Of a stretch of DNA of 34,851 nucleotides, positions 26,779 through 33,688 are shown one piece after another. A program made the translations under genes and the position numbers. The stretch is from the NCBI GenBank assembly GCA_903949285.1, contig CAJAYT010000092.1:1-34851 (forward strand), in the 5' to 3' direction. Source of the stretch: an uncultured Burkholderiales bacterium. Its GTDB lineage: Bacteria > Pseudomonadota > Gammaproteobacteria > Burkholderiales > Burkholderiaceae_C. The notes beneath the pieces are model-generated. The model saw only the letters and a list, made by a program, of their open reading frames with translations, was not told the DNA's origin and ran no database searches. Positions within the stretch are counted from its first letter, which is position 1, and every line of letters starts with the position of its first letter.

Positions 26779-26854
26779 GGGCTGTTAGCTCAGTGTTAGA
26801 GCAGAAGACACTTAATCTTTTGGTCGGAGCGTTCAAATCCTCCACAGCCCACCA
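26779..26854 (+). tRNA. tRNA-Lys(CUU)-like gene with aberrant conserved positions (possible pseudo-tRNA)
   Basis: A 76-base cloverleaf. The acceptor stem GGGCTGT/ACAGCCC is a perfect 7 bp, followed by discriminator A and encoded CCA. The D-stem is GCTC/GAGC with a 7-base loop. The anticodon stem is GAAGA/TCTTT (one G-U pair) with loop CACTTAA, giving anticodon CTT (Lys) by position. The T-loop is TTCAAAT. Three features are abnormal: position 33 is A instead of the universal U; the D-loop AGTGTTA lacks the G18-G19 pair; and the T-stem GGAG-C-G/C-CTCC needs a bulged C. The overall pattern resembles Burkholderiales tRNA-Lys. It has its own promoter and terminator. It may be a decayed copy or a tRNA-like RNA. 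Confidence 0.75.
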
Positions 26855-26877
26855 CATTGAGTATATAAAAACGAATC

Positions 26878-26916
26878 AAGGGATCGAGTCAATCTAAAGA
26901 CTCGATCCCTTTTTTA
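26878..26916 (+). terminator. Rho-independent terminator of the tRNA-like gene
   Basis: A perfect 13-bp stem, AAGGGATCGAGTC (26878-26890) with GACTCGATCCCTT (26899-26911), around an 8-base loop. It is followed by a T-run to 26916. It lies 23 bases after the CCA end, between the tRNA-like gene and the convergent lysR-type gene. Confidence 0.95.
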
Positions 26917-26945
26917 TGCCTCTATGTTTGGCTTGCTATGTATTC

Positions 26946-27854
26946 TTACTTCTTTTGGTTAAATAGTTGGTGTATCACCTGTCTGAGCCAAATGTGTGCT
27001 GGCTCTTTGTGAAACCTTTGATGCCAAAACAAATGAACATCAATAACGGGGGACTTCATAGGGGTAGGAATGTAGCGCACGTTGCCGTGCTGGACAAAGA
27101 ATTCTGCAAGATCTTTGGGCACGGTCGCCAATAAATTTGAGGTCTCAATAATCGGCAGTAGACTCATAAAATGAGATAACTCAACGACGACACGGCGTTT
27201 TATTCCCTTGCCTTGCAGGAATCGCTCAAAGAGGTGCTCGCGTCCATCGGGTTTAACTACTGCGTGCGCTGCCTGAAGGAACTGTGCGCTTGTGATTTTG
27301 TTGCCAATCGTCGGATGATTCATCCTCACCAAACAAACGTGCGAGTTGGTGATGAGCTTTTGTTGAAAAAACCCGGCTTTATGTAGATCAGGGAAATACC
27401 CAATCGCCATTTCTGCACTAGCAGACTCCAGTGAGTGAGCCGCGGCTTCTCTGGGCATGGCTAAGGTTCTCAGATTAATGTGGGGCGACTTCTTTGCCAA
27501 TTCTGAGATTAAGCGGGGTAAAAAATTAACCTCTGCAATGTCAGGTGTCACCAAGGTGAATGTTCTGTCACTTAAAAGCGGGTTAAATTCTTTGGGCTGA
27601 AGAATATCGCCTCGGATCGTCTGCACCACTTGTCTTACGCTTGGACTCAACGCCTGCGCTTTTGGCGTAGGGGCCATACCTTGTCTGGTTCGGACAAACA
27701 AAGGGTCATCAAACAGCTCCCTCAGTCTGGAGACGGCTGCGCTCATCGCGGGTTGACTCAGTTTGATGGAGTCCCCAGCTTTGGTTACGTTTTGGTGCTC
27801 AAGCATGGCATCAAACACCACGAGCAGATTCAAGTCTAAAGATCTAATATCCAT
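26946..27854 (-). CDS. LysR-family transcriptional regulator
   Basis: A 302-residue LysR-type regulator, probably controlling the divergent aromatic-degradation operon. The N-terminal winged helix-turn-helix (about 6-65) contains LDLNLLVVFDAMLEHQNVTKAG, LSQPAMSAAVSRLRELFDDPLFVRT and GMAPTPKA. This is the pattern of the NodD/LinR/PcpR/NahR-like branch, which often regulates aromatic catabolism. The rest is the periplasmic-binding-protein-like effector domain. The start is ATG at 27854, which lies inside a palindrome matching a LysR box, so self-repression is likely. The inducer is unknown. Confidence 0.95.
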   Translation of the reverse strand: MDIRSLDLNLLVVFDAMLEHQNVTKAGDSIKLSQPAMSAAVSRLRELFDDPLFVRTRQGMAPTPKAQALSPSVRQVVQTIRGDILQPKEFNPLLSDRTFTLVTPDIAEVNFLPRLISELAKKSPHINLRTLAMPREAAAHSLESASAEMAIGYFPDLHKAGFFQQKLITNSHVCLVRMNHPTIGNKITSAQFLQAAHAVVKPDGREHLFERFLQGKGIKRRVVVELSHFMSLLPIIETSNLLATVPKDLAEFFVQHGNVRYIPTPMKSPVIDVHLFWHQRFHKEPAHIWLRQVIHQLFNQKK

Positions 27855-27867
27855 ATGGTGGATATTA
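27845..27867. promoter_or_regulatory. LysR-type operator palindrome overlapping the regulator start codon
   Basis: TAATATCCA (27845-27853) and TGGATATTA (27859-27867) form a perfect 9-bp dyad around 5 bases, containing the T-N11-A pattern of LysR-family sites (T27850, A27862). It covers the ATG of the lysR gene. Its centre is about 81 bases upstream of the predicted start of the divergent operon, close to the usual recognition-site distance. Confidence 0.65.
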
Positions 27868-27901
27868 TGTATTCAAAAAATCATCTGGACGAATGTTGGT
27901 T

Positions 27902-27930
27902 TGAAACTTAAACTGTCCAAAAATAAGATG
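27902..27930 (+). promoter_or_regulatory. Promoter of the aromatic-degradation operon
   Basis: TTGAAA (27902-27907) and TAAGAT (27925-27930) with a 17-base spacer match consensus at 5/6 and 4/6 positions. Transcription would begin near 27937, leaving a leader of about 240 bases before the first gene. Confidence 0.55.
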
Positions 27931-27955
27931 CCAATACATTTGGTTTTAAAAAAAC

Positions 27956-28119
27956 AATTGAGACAATTGAGACATCTCATGCATCAAACACTGACTTGGG
28001 CGTGCCATCTGCGGGGCACCGGGCCACTAGGCACGGGCCAGCGTGTAGAACCTGCTGACACTGCTAATTCTTTAAACACCGGTACGGCGGGCATGGTGGG
28101 CACGGCGGGCACGGCGGGC
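27956..28119. repeat. Repeat-rich leader of the aromatic operon, including a 9-bp repeat in 4 copies
   Basis: In the 321-base gap before the first operon gene. CAATTGAGA is tandemly doubled (27956-27973). A G-rich direct repeat GGCAC(C)GGGCC occurs around 28015-28045. ACGGCGGGC is present as four adjacent 9-base units (28084-28119), the second being ATGGTGGGC. The GC-rich block contrasts with the AT-rich promoter next to it. No RNA family is recognised. Confidence 0.85.
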
Positions 28120-28175
28120 TTACTTTCCAAGACTCGCCCCTATCAGGTCCTTAATTGCAAAGCCTAAGGCCCACT

Positions 28176-29180
28176 ATGAAATGCAATTGCGGTGTGGACG
28201 TGCATGCGCACGTCATCCCAGGACAATTCCCCAAATACCTGGGCAACGCAGCACCTGCTGGTTGGCCCTCTATGGCGCCTGCGGATGAGTGTCATCGACA
28301 CGTCATGATTGACGGTAAAAACTACAGAACGGTCTCAGATAAGTGCTGGACTACTTCGCGCCGTCTTGCTGACTTTGAAGACATGGGCCTTGCGTTACAG
28401 GCCGTCTCACCAATGCCAGAGTTGCTGTCTTACTGGCTCTCACCCAGCGACGGCGCTCAGTTGATCCGTTTTCTCAATGAGCAAATCGCGCTGATGGTGC
28501 ATGAATCAGCTGGCAAACTTATAGGCTTAGGGGCGGTGCCCTTGCAGGATCTACCCCTTGCGATCAAAGAGCTGCATTACATCAAAGAAACGCTGGGTCT
28601 TTGCGGGGTTGAGATTGGGAGCAATATCAATGGGGTGGTGATTGGCGACGCAAGGTTTGATCCTTTTTTTGAGGCCTGCACGGCGCTTGATATGCCGGTT
28701 TTTGTTCACGCTCTAAGGCCCGCGGGGATGGACCGTTTGGTGGGCCCAGCGCCGCTGCAACAAGTGCTTGGTTATCCAACCGATGTTGGATTGGCTGCTG
28801 CCTCGGTCCTGACAGGCAATTTACTAGAGCGGTATCCCAAGTTAAGAATTGCATTCAGTCACGGTGGTGGGACGTTGGCGATGTTGCTCCCAAGACTTCA
28901 AAAAGGGGTGTCCGTTTTCCCGGCTCTCAAGCAAAGCGTTCATCTCTCGCCCACCGAGCAAGCACGCAAACTCTTCTACGATACATTGGTGTTTGATGAG
29001 CACACCTTGCGCCACCTCGTTCACACTTTCGGCGCGTCCCAGTTGATGATTGGTACAGACTACCCTTTTAATTTTCATGAACATCGACCCCTGGAGCGGA
29101 TCAGTCAAGCTGCGTTTGACCAAGGCGTCGTTGATCAATTAACCCACCTCAATGCGAAAAGATTTCTCGGCATTGCATAA
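28176..29180 (+). CDS. ACMSD-type amidohydrolase-family decarboxylase
   Basis: Metal-dependent, probably nonhydrolytic C-C decarboxylase related to 2-amino-3-carboxymuconate-6-semialdehyde decarboxylase (ACMSD). Its 334 residues equal the length of the Pseudomonas enzyme. Metal and catalytic residues fall at His10, His12, His178, His229 and Asp295, one residue offset from His9, His11, His177, His228 and Asp294 as I recall them for that enzyme. Arg51 and Arg240 match its two substrate-carboxylate arginines. FSHGGGTLAMLLPRL and GTDYPFNFHE are family blocks. Start ATG at 28176 has AAGG (about 28166) upstream; an in-frame TTG at 28155 is less likely. It is the first gene of the operon, followed 18 bases later by the dioxygenase. 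The likely substrate is a carboxylated ring-cleavage product; relatives also decarboxylate aromatic acids. Confidence 0.88.
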   Translation: MKCNCGVDVHAHVIPGQFPKYLGNAAPAGWPSMAPADECHRHVMIDGKNYRTVSDKCWTTSRRLADFEDMGLALQAVSPMPELLSYWLSPSDGAQLIRFLNEQIALMVHESAGKLIGLGAVPLQDLPLAIKELHYIKETLGLCGVEIGSNINGVVIGDARFDPFFEACTALDMPVFVHALRPAGMDRLVGPAPLQQVLGYPTDVGLAAASVLTGNLLERYPKLRIAFSHGGGTLAMLLPRLQKGVSVFPALKQSVHLSPTEQARKLFYDTLVFDEHTLRHLVHTFGASQLMIGTDYPFNFHEHRPLERISQAAFDQGVVDQLTHLNAKRFLGIA

Positions 29181-29198
29181 ACTAATATGGAGTAACAC

Positions 29199-30119
29199 AT
29201 GACGCATGCATCCTCGAGAGTAAGCGCTCTAAGAAGCGTTGCCCTCAACGTTCCTGACTTGGACTTGGCTGAGCAATTTTTTGTAAACGTTTGGCACTTG
29301 GATGTTGCTGCAAGATCGGCTGATGCAGTCTACTTTAAGGGTACAGGACCGGATCACCATTTGTTGGCCCTTCACAAAGCTGAGGGTCCAGCGAGCATAC
29401 GGTGTGTGACCCTCAGGGCGCGTGATTTGTCTGCGCTGGATGTGGTCGCTCAAGAGGTCGTTTCAGCAGGAGGGCGGGTGCTCTCGCCCGTATCCAAAGT
29501 GACCGAACCTGGTGGTGGAGTGGGTTTGAGTGTGGCGGATCCGGATGGTCGTATTTTTCAGCTCGTCCATGGTGACGAACTTCAAAACAGTGCAAATGCA
29601 CGGCATAGTGCAGATGAGGCAAGGGATAAACCGATTCGCTTGGCGCATGCTGTCTTGAATAGTCACGATGTTGAATCGACACGCGGCTTCATGGAGGCGG
29701 TGTTTGACTTCTCGCTCTCTGATAGGACCCGGATCATGGCATTCATGAGATGCAATAGCGATCATCATAGTATTGCTCTTGGAGACACGGATAACGACGC
29801 GCTCAATCACATCGCTTTTTTGATGCCAGATGTCGACTCCGTCATGCGCGGCGGGGGGCGTATGCGAGACGCTGGATACAGTATCGAATGGGGCCCGGGC
29901 CGTCACGGACCCGGAGACAACGCTTTCAATTACTTCATTGGCCCCTTTGGCGTCGTCATTGAGTACACCGCTGAGGTGGAGCAAATTGATGATACCTACA
30001 AAGCAGGCCAACCCAGTGACTGGACCTGGGCGCCTGGCCGAGTCGATCAATGGGGCATTTCCGCCCCCCCAAGTCCCAAACTTAAAGAGGCCCAAAAGGC
30101 CGTCTTTTTCGTTTCTTAA
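29199..30119 (+). CDS. Two-domain extradiol (VOC-family) ring-cleavage dioxygenase
   Basis: Predicted Fe(II)-dependent extradiol dioxygenase of 306 residues with two VOC modules (about 8-128 and 145-260). The C-terminal module has the metal facial triad: His150 in HAVL, His204 in HIAF and Glu255 in IEYT. It also has the active-site His189/His190 pair and Tyr245. These match the type I extradiol enzymes such as 2,3-dihydroxybiphenyl or catechol 2,3-dioxygenase. The last 45 residues, with DWTWAPGRVDQWG, are usual for this subgroup. ATG at 29199 has GGAG upstream (29189-29192). It should open the ring of a catechol made by the hydroxylase encoded downstream; the exact catechol is unknown. Confidence 0.92.
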   Translation: MTHASSRVSALRSVALNVPDLDLAEQFFVNVWHLDVAARSADAVYFKGTGPDHHLLALHKAEGPASIRCVTLRARDLSALDVVAQEVVSAGGRVLSPVSKVTEPGGGVGLSVADPDGRIFQLVHGDELQNSANARHSADEARDKPIRLAHAVLNSHDVESTRGFMEAVFDFSLSDRTRIMAFMRCNSDHHSIALGDTDNDALNHIAFLMPDVDSVMRGGGRMRDAGYSIEWGPGRHGPGDNAFNYFIGPFGVVIEYTAEVEQIDDTYKAGQPSDWTWAPGRVDQWGISAPPSPKLKEAQKAVFFVS

Positions 30120-30142
30120 TTGTTACTTTCCAAGGAATCAAA

Positions 30143-31015
30143 ATGAGATTTACTACATTTCAGAAAAACGGCCAACACCGCTTGGGCGTCATCGAAGGCG
30201 GCGATCAAGTGATCGATCTGAGCGCTGCGGTTCCCGAGGTGAACGCGGACTTACGGTTGGCATTAAAGTCGGGCATCGATTTGCTAGGGGCTGCCAAAAA
30301 AGCGTTGAGCTCGGGGGCGCCGCGACTACCCCTGGCTGGTTTGGAGTTGTCTCCAATCATGCCTGAGCCAGGGAAAATTATTTGTTTGGGGTTGAACTAC
30401 TTTGATCACGCCAAAGAGGGCGGGCGCGAGAAGCCTGAGTATCCGTGGTTTTTCCTGCGCTGCGCTACTTCCTTACTAGCCCCCAACGCGCACGCGGTAC
30501 TGCCCAAAGTCTCCGAGCGCTTGGACTATGAGGCAGAGTTGGCCGTTGTGATCGGAAAGAGTGTCAAACATGCGTCGATGGAGAATGCACTCGACTGTGT
30601 ATTTGGCTACAGTTGCTTTAACGATATCTCTGTGCGTGACTATCAAAAGAAAACACCGCAGTGGACGATTGGTAAAAACTTTGACAAAACCGGTGGCTTT
30701 GGCCCAGTGCTGGTATCGGCTGATGAATTACCAAAGGGGGCAGAGGGGTTGACCATTCAAGCACGCTTGAATGGTCATGTCATGCAGGACGCAAACACGC
30801 GGGACATGATTTGGGGTGTAGCTGAGACTATTAAGCTTTTAACAGAGTGTATGACCCTAGAGCCCGGGGACTTGATTGTGATGGGCACGCCTGCAGGAGT
30901 GGGCCAAGCGCGGACTCCTCCCGTATGGATGAGAGACGGGGACTCCATAGAGATTGAGATTGAAAACATTGGCGTGTTGCGTAACAAAATCCAAAGTGAG
31001 GTTCACGCAGCATGA
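30143..31015 (+). CDS. Fumarylacetoacetase-family hydrolase
   Basis: Member of the FAH family (hydrolases, decarboxylases and isomerases of ring-cleavage products). The 290 residues consist of an N-terminal domain (about 1-70) and the catalytic fold. GLNYFDHAKEGG is the entry motif. Metal ligands are Glu130 and Glu132 in LDYEAELAVVIG and Asp161 in FNDISVRD. WTIGKNFDKTGGFGP and GDLIVMGTPAGVG are conserved. In this operon it probably hydrolyses or rearranges the dienoate formed after ring cleavage and decarboxylation. ATG at 30143 is preceded by AAGGAAT. Its stop overlaps the next start as ATGA (31012-31015). Confidence 0.93.
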   Translation: MRFTTFQKNGQHRLGVIEGGDQVIDLSAAVPEVNADLRLALKSGIDLLGAAKKALSSGAPRLPLAGLELSPIMPEPGKIICLGLNYFDHAKEGGREKPEYPWFFLRCATSLLAPNAHAVLPKVSERLDYEAELAVVIGKSVKHASMENALDCVFGYSCFNDISVRDYQKKTPQWTIGKNFDKTGGFGPVLVSADELPKGAEGLTIQARLNGHVMQDANTRDMIWGVAETIKLLTECMTLEPGDLIVMGTPAGVGQARTPPVWMRDGDSIEIEIENIGVLRNKIQSEVHAA

Positions 31016-32571
31016 GCGCAACCACTGAGCACGAAATGTACGATGTAGCGATTGTGGGATTTGGCCCCTCGGGCGCTATAGCCGCGGGCTTACTTGGGAA
31101 AAAAGGTATTCGCACCTTTGTTTGCGACAAGCTACAAGGTGTCTACGATAAACCAAGAGCCATAGCTTTGGATCATGAGATATTGCGTGTTTTTCAACAA
31201 ATGGGGCTTAGCGACAAAATCAAACCCTTTTTGGAGCCCTTTACAGACTCTGTTTATTACGGTGTAGACGGGCAGGTCATAAAGCGAATGTCCACGGTTG
31301 CTGCACCTTATCCTCTTGCTCACACGCCCTCGGTAGTCTTTACACAGCCACCTGTAGAAAAGATTTTGCGCGAATACGCTCAGTCGCATGAATCCGTTAC
31401 GGTTGATCTTGGCCTCACACTCACGAATCTGGTGCAAGATGCAAACGCTACAACGCTTACCCTCAAACGTGAGGACGGTAGCTCCTCATTGGTGAGAGCA
31501 AAATATACGATCGGGTGTGATGGGGCCAGCAGTTCAGTGCGGGGCCTTGTAGGCATAGAGCTTGAGGACTTGGGTTTTGATGAGCCTTGGCTCGTGATTG
31601 ACGTTATGGTCAATGAGCGCGGACTTGCTAAATTGCCAACGACGAGTGTGCAGTATTGCAATCCCAAGCGTCCTGCAACATATGTGATTGGACCGGGGAA
31701 CCACAGACGCTGGGAGATCTCTATTAACGAGGGAGAAAACCCCGCAGAACTGGCGACACCTGAGGGCGCTTGGAAGTTGTTGGCTCCGTGGATCAATGAG
31801 GAGGAGGGAACACTTTGGCGCCAAGCCAGTTACCGCTTTCACGCACTCGTTGCAAATCAGTGGAGGGTGGGTCGCGTATTTGTAGCCGGTGACTCGGCGC
31901 ACCAACAGCCACCTTTTTTGGGTCAAGGTATGTGCCAAGGCGTTCGTGATGTGGTCAACCTTTGCTGGCGCTTGGAGGCAGTGTTGACGGGTGGTGCAAA
32001 AGAGACTTTACTCAACTCATACAGTACCGAGCGCAAAGCGCACGTCACTGAGCTCACAACCCGCATCAAAGGTATTGGACGCATCATCACTGAGCGAAGT
32101 GTTGAGCTAGCGCGTACAAGGGACGCTAAATTGTTGGCAGATTGCGGTGGTGTGGTGACGCCTATGCCGCGCCAAGACGTTCAGCCCGCTTTGTCTTCTG
32201 GTTTGCTCGGGTCTCTTGTGCATCCTGCAAGGGGTACGATTTTCCCCCAACCTTTGCTAAAAGGAGTAGGGGGAGGTAGCAACGGTGTGCGCATGGATGA
32301 GGTCTACCCTGCTGGGTGGAAGGTGGTGCTGAGTGCAAATGCTGATGAAGGCTTTGTGCAAGCGTGTGAGAATCATCAGGAGAGCCCTCATTTAAAGTGT
32401 CTCAGACTCGGTACCCCAGCACTCACAGAGCTAGAGGGTGTGCTTGGTAAATGGTTTGAAACACACGGTGTGCACGCGGCAATCATTCGACCGGATCACT
32501 ACATCTTCGGTGTTTGTAAAACCCCGCATGATGTATCGGCCCAGTTGAGTGAGTTGACAGAGTTGGTGTGA
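31012..32571 (+). CDS. FAD-dependent aromatic hydroxylase, MhpA-like
   Basis: Class A flavoprotein monooxygenase of 519 residues, related to 3-(3-hydroxyphenyl)propionate hydroxylase (MhpA). It should add a hydroxyl next to an existing phenolic group using NAD(P)H and O2. The FAD-binding GFGPSG (16-21) lies in the first Rossmann strand. The DG motif is CDGASSSVR (Asp170), and the GD motif is GDSAHQQPPFLGQGM (Asp294). A thioredoxin-like C-terminal region (about 430-519) is present as in MhpA. It is translationally coupled to the FAH-family gene. The active-site pocket residues cannot be read for substrate, so 'MhpA' as such is not claimed. Confidence 0.93.
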   Translation: MSATTEHEMYDVAIVGFGPSGAIAAGLLGKKGIRTFVCDKLQGVYDKPRAIALDHEILRVFQQMGLSDKIKPFLEPFTDSVYYGVDGQVIKRMSTVAAPYPLAHTPSVVFTQPPVEKILREYAQSHESVTVDLGLTLTNLVQDANATTLTLKREDGSSSLVRAKYTIGCDGASSSVRGLVGIELEDLGFDEPWLVIDVMVNERGLAKLPTTSVQYCNPKRPATYVIGPGNHRRWEISINEGENPAELATPEGAWKLLAPWINEEEGTLWRQASYRFHALVANQWRVGRVFVAGDSAHQQPPFLGQGMCQGVRDVVNLCWRLEAVLTGGAKETLLNSYSTERKAHVTELTTRIKGIGRIITERSVELARTRDAKLLADCGGVVTPMPRQDVQPALSSGLLGSLVHPARGTIFPQPLLKGVGGGSNGVRMDEVYPAGWKVVLSANADEGFVQACENHQESPHLKCLRLGTPALTELEGVLGKWFETHGVHAAIIRPDHYIFGVCKTPHDVSAQLSELTELV

Positions 32572-32576
32572 GAGCC

Positions 32577-32600
32577 GGTACAGGTACAGGTACAGGTAAA
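32577..32600. repeat. Hexanucleotide tandem repeat, unit GGTACA, 4 copies
   Basis: Three perfect GGTACA units and a fourth ending GGTAAA, starting 5 bases after the hydroxylase stop codon and ending 40 bases before the receptor gene. Confidence 0.9.
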
Positions 32601-32640
32601 GTTCAGAGCATGTTTATCAATATAAATCGATAGGAAAAAA

Positions 32641-33618
32641 ATGCAACGCAGACAATTAATGAAAGCAGTGATGATCGCGTCCTGCGGAGTTGCCCCTTCA
32701 CTTTGGGCGCAAAGCACAACGTGGCCCGATAAACCGATCCGGTTTGTGCTCTCCCAGCCCGCTGGCTCAGGACCCGACAACGTGGCCCGGTTAATTGGAG
32801 AGCGACTTGCTAAGCCGCTTGGGCAGCCCATTGTGATTGACAACAAACCAGGCGGTCAAAACGTGATTGGCGCCCAAAGCGTTGCCCACTCGACCCCTGA
32901 CGGGTATACCTTTTACTTTGCAACAACGGCTGCTTTGGTTCTGAACCCGTTGCTTTTTAATCAATTAGCCTACGATCCTCAAAAGGATTTTGTGCCCGTT
33001 GCATTTGTTGCACGAAGTCCCTTTGCTGTTTTAGTAGATGCAAACTCTTCCATTCAAACGATCGATGATTTGGTTGCCAAATCAAAAGCCTCGAATGGAC
33101 AGTTCTCAATTGGAGACGAAGGCCCACGTACCTTCAGCGGTATGACTGCACGCCTCTTTAACTCCCGATCAAAGGCAGGGGCCAATTTGGTGCCATATGC
33201 CAATGTAGGGGTTGGATCTCAAAATTTAATGGGCGGCCATGTGGACGCAATGGTTGCAGATTTGGCATCCACCGCGCAGCTGGCTAAGCAGGGCAAGTTG
33301 CGTGTTATCGCGACAACAGCTGCTAAAAGAGTGCCGGGCTGGGAAAGCGTACCCGCGCTATCTGAGAAGTATGGAAACTTTGATATGGTTGGCTGGTTTG
33401 CGATCGTTGCACCCAAAGGAACGCCTGCTAAAGCCATCTCCAAAATGAACCACGAGGTGAATCTGTTATTGGCAGATAAGGAGCTTGCAGCTCGAATCGC
33501 AAACATTGGACCCTTGGCTGACGCTACGATGTCAGAAGCGGATGTGGGCAAATTCTTAAGCTCAGAGACGCTGCGGTGGACCGAGGTCACAAAAGAAATC
33601 GGGATTTTGCCGGAATAA
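32641..33618 (+). CDS. Bug/TctC-family periplasmic solute-binding protein
   Basis: Extracytoplasmic receptor of the tripartite tricarboxylate transporter type. The N-terminus MQRRQLMKAVMIASCGVAPSLWAQ is a signal peptide with cleavage probably after Ala23. WPDKPIRFVLSQPAGSGPDNVARLI is the usual start of the mature Bug protein, followed by VIDNKPGGQNVIGAQSVAHS-PDGYT, KDFVPVAFVA and a C-terminal MSEADVGKFLSSETLRW. ATG at 32641 has AGGA upstream. No TctA/TctB membrane genes are nearby, as is common for the many orphan Bug proteins of Burkholderiales. Position at the end of the operon suggests it captures the aromatic substrate or a relative. Confidence 0.94.
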   Translation: MQRRQLMKAVMIASCGVAPSLWAQSTTWPDKPIRFVLSQPAGSGPDNVARLIGERLAKPLGQPIVIDNKPGGQNVIGAQSVAHSTPDGYTFYFATTAALVLNPLLFNQLAYDPQKDFVPVAFVARSPFAVLVDANSSIQTIDDLVAKSKASNGQFSIGDEGPRTFSGMTARLFNSRSKAGANLVPYANVGVGSQNLMGGHVDAMVADLASTAQLAKQGKLRVIATTAAKRVPGWESVPALSEKYGNFDMVGWFAIVAPKGTPAKAISKMNHEVNLLLADKELAARIANIGPLADATMSEADVGKFLSSETLRWTEVTKEIGILPE

Positions 33619-33688
33619 TTAATATTGACCGAACGTGATCTTCTCTTGGGTGCACTAATCTGGGCGCATCTAAGGGTAAGATCACCCT

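Noticed and set aside
27763..28167. Open frame of 134 codons running through the lysR start and the repeat-rich leader
   Set aside because: Its first part is antisense to lysR, its later ATG (27929) overlaps the predicted -10 element, and its C-terminal part is low-complexity sequence translated from the 9-bp repeats. No ribosome site or family resemblance.
29463..30095. Long minus-strand frame (210 codons) opposite the extradiol dioxygenase gene
   Set aside because: Fully antisense to a well-supported enzyme gene, with no recognisable domain and no promoter.
32572..32640. Attachment site or mobile element end between the hydroxylase and receptor genes
   Set aside because: The only repeat is the GGTACA microsatellite; there is no integrase, transposase or inverted terminal repeat anywhere in the window.
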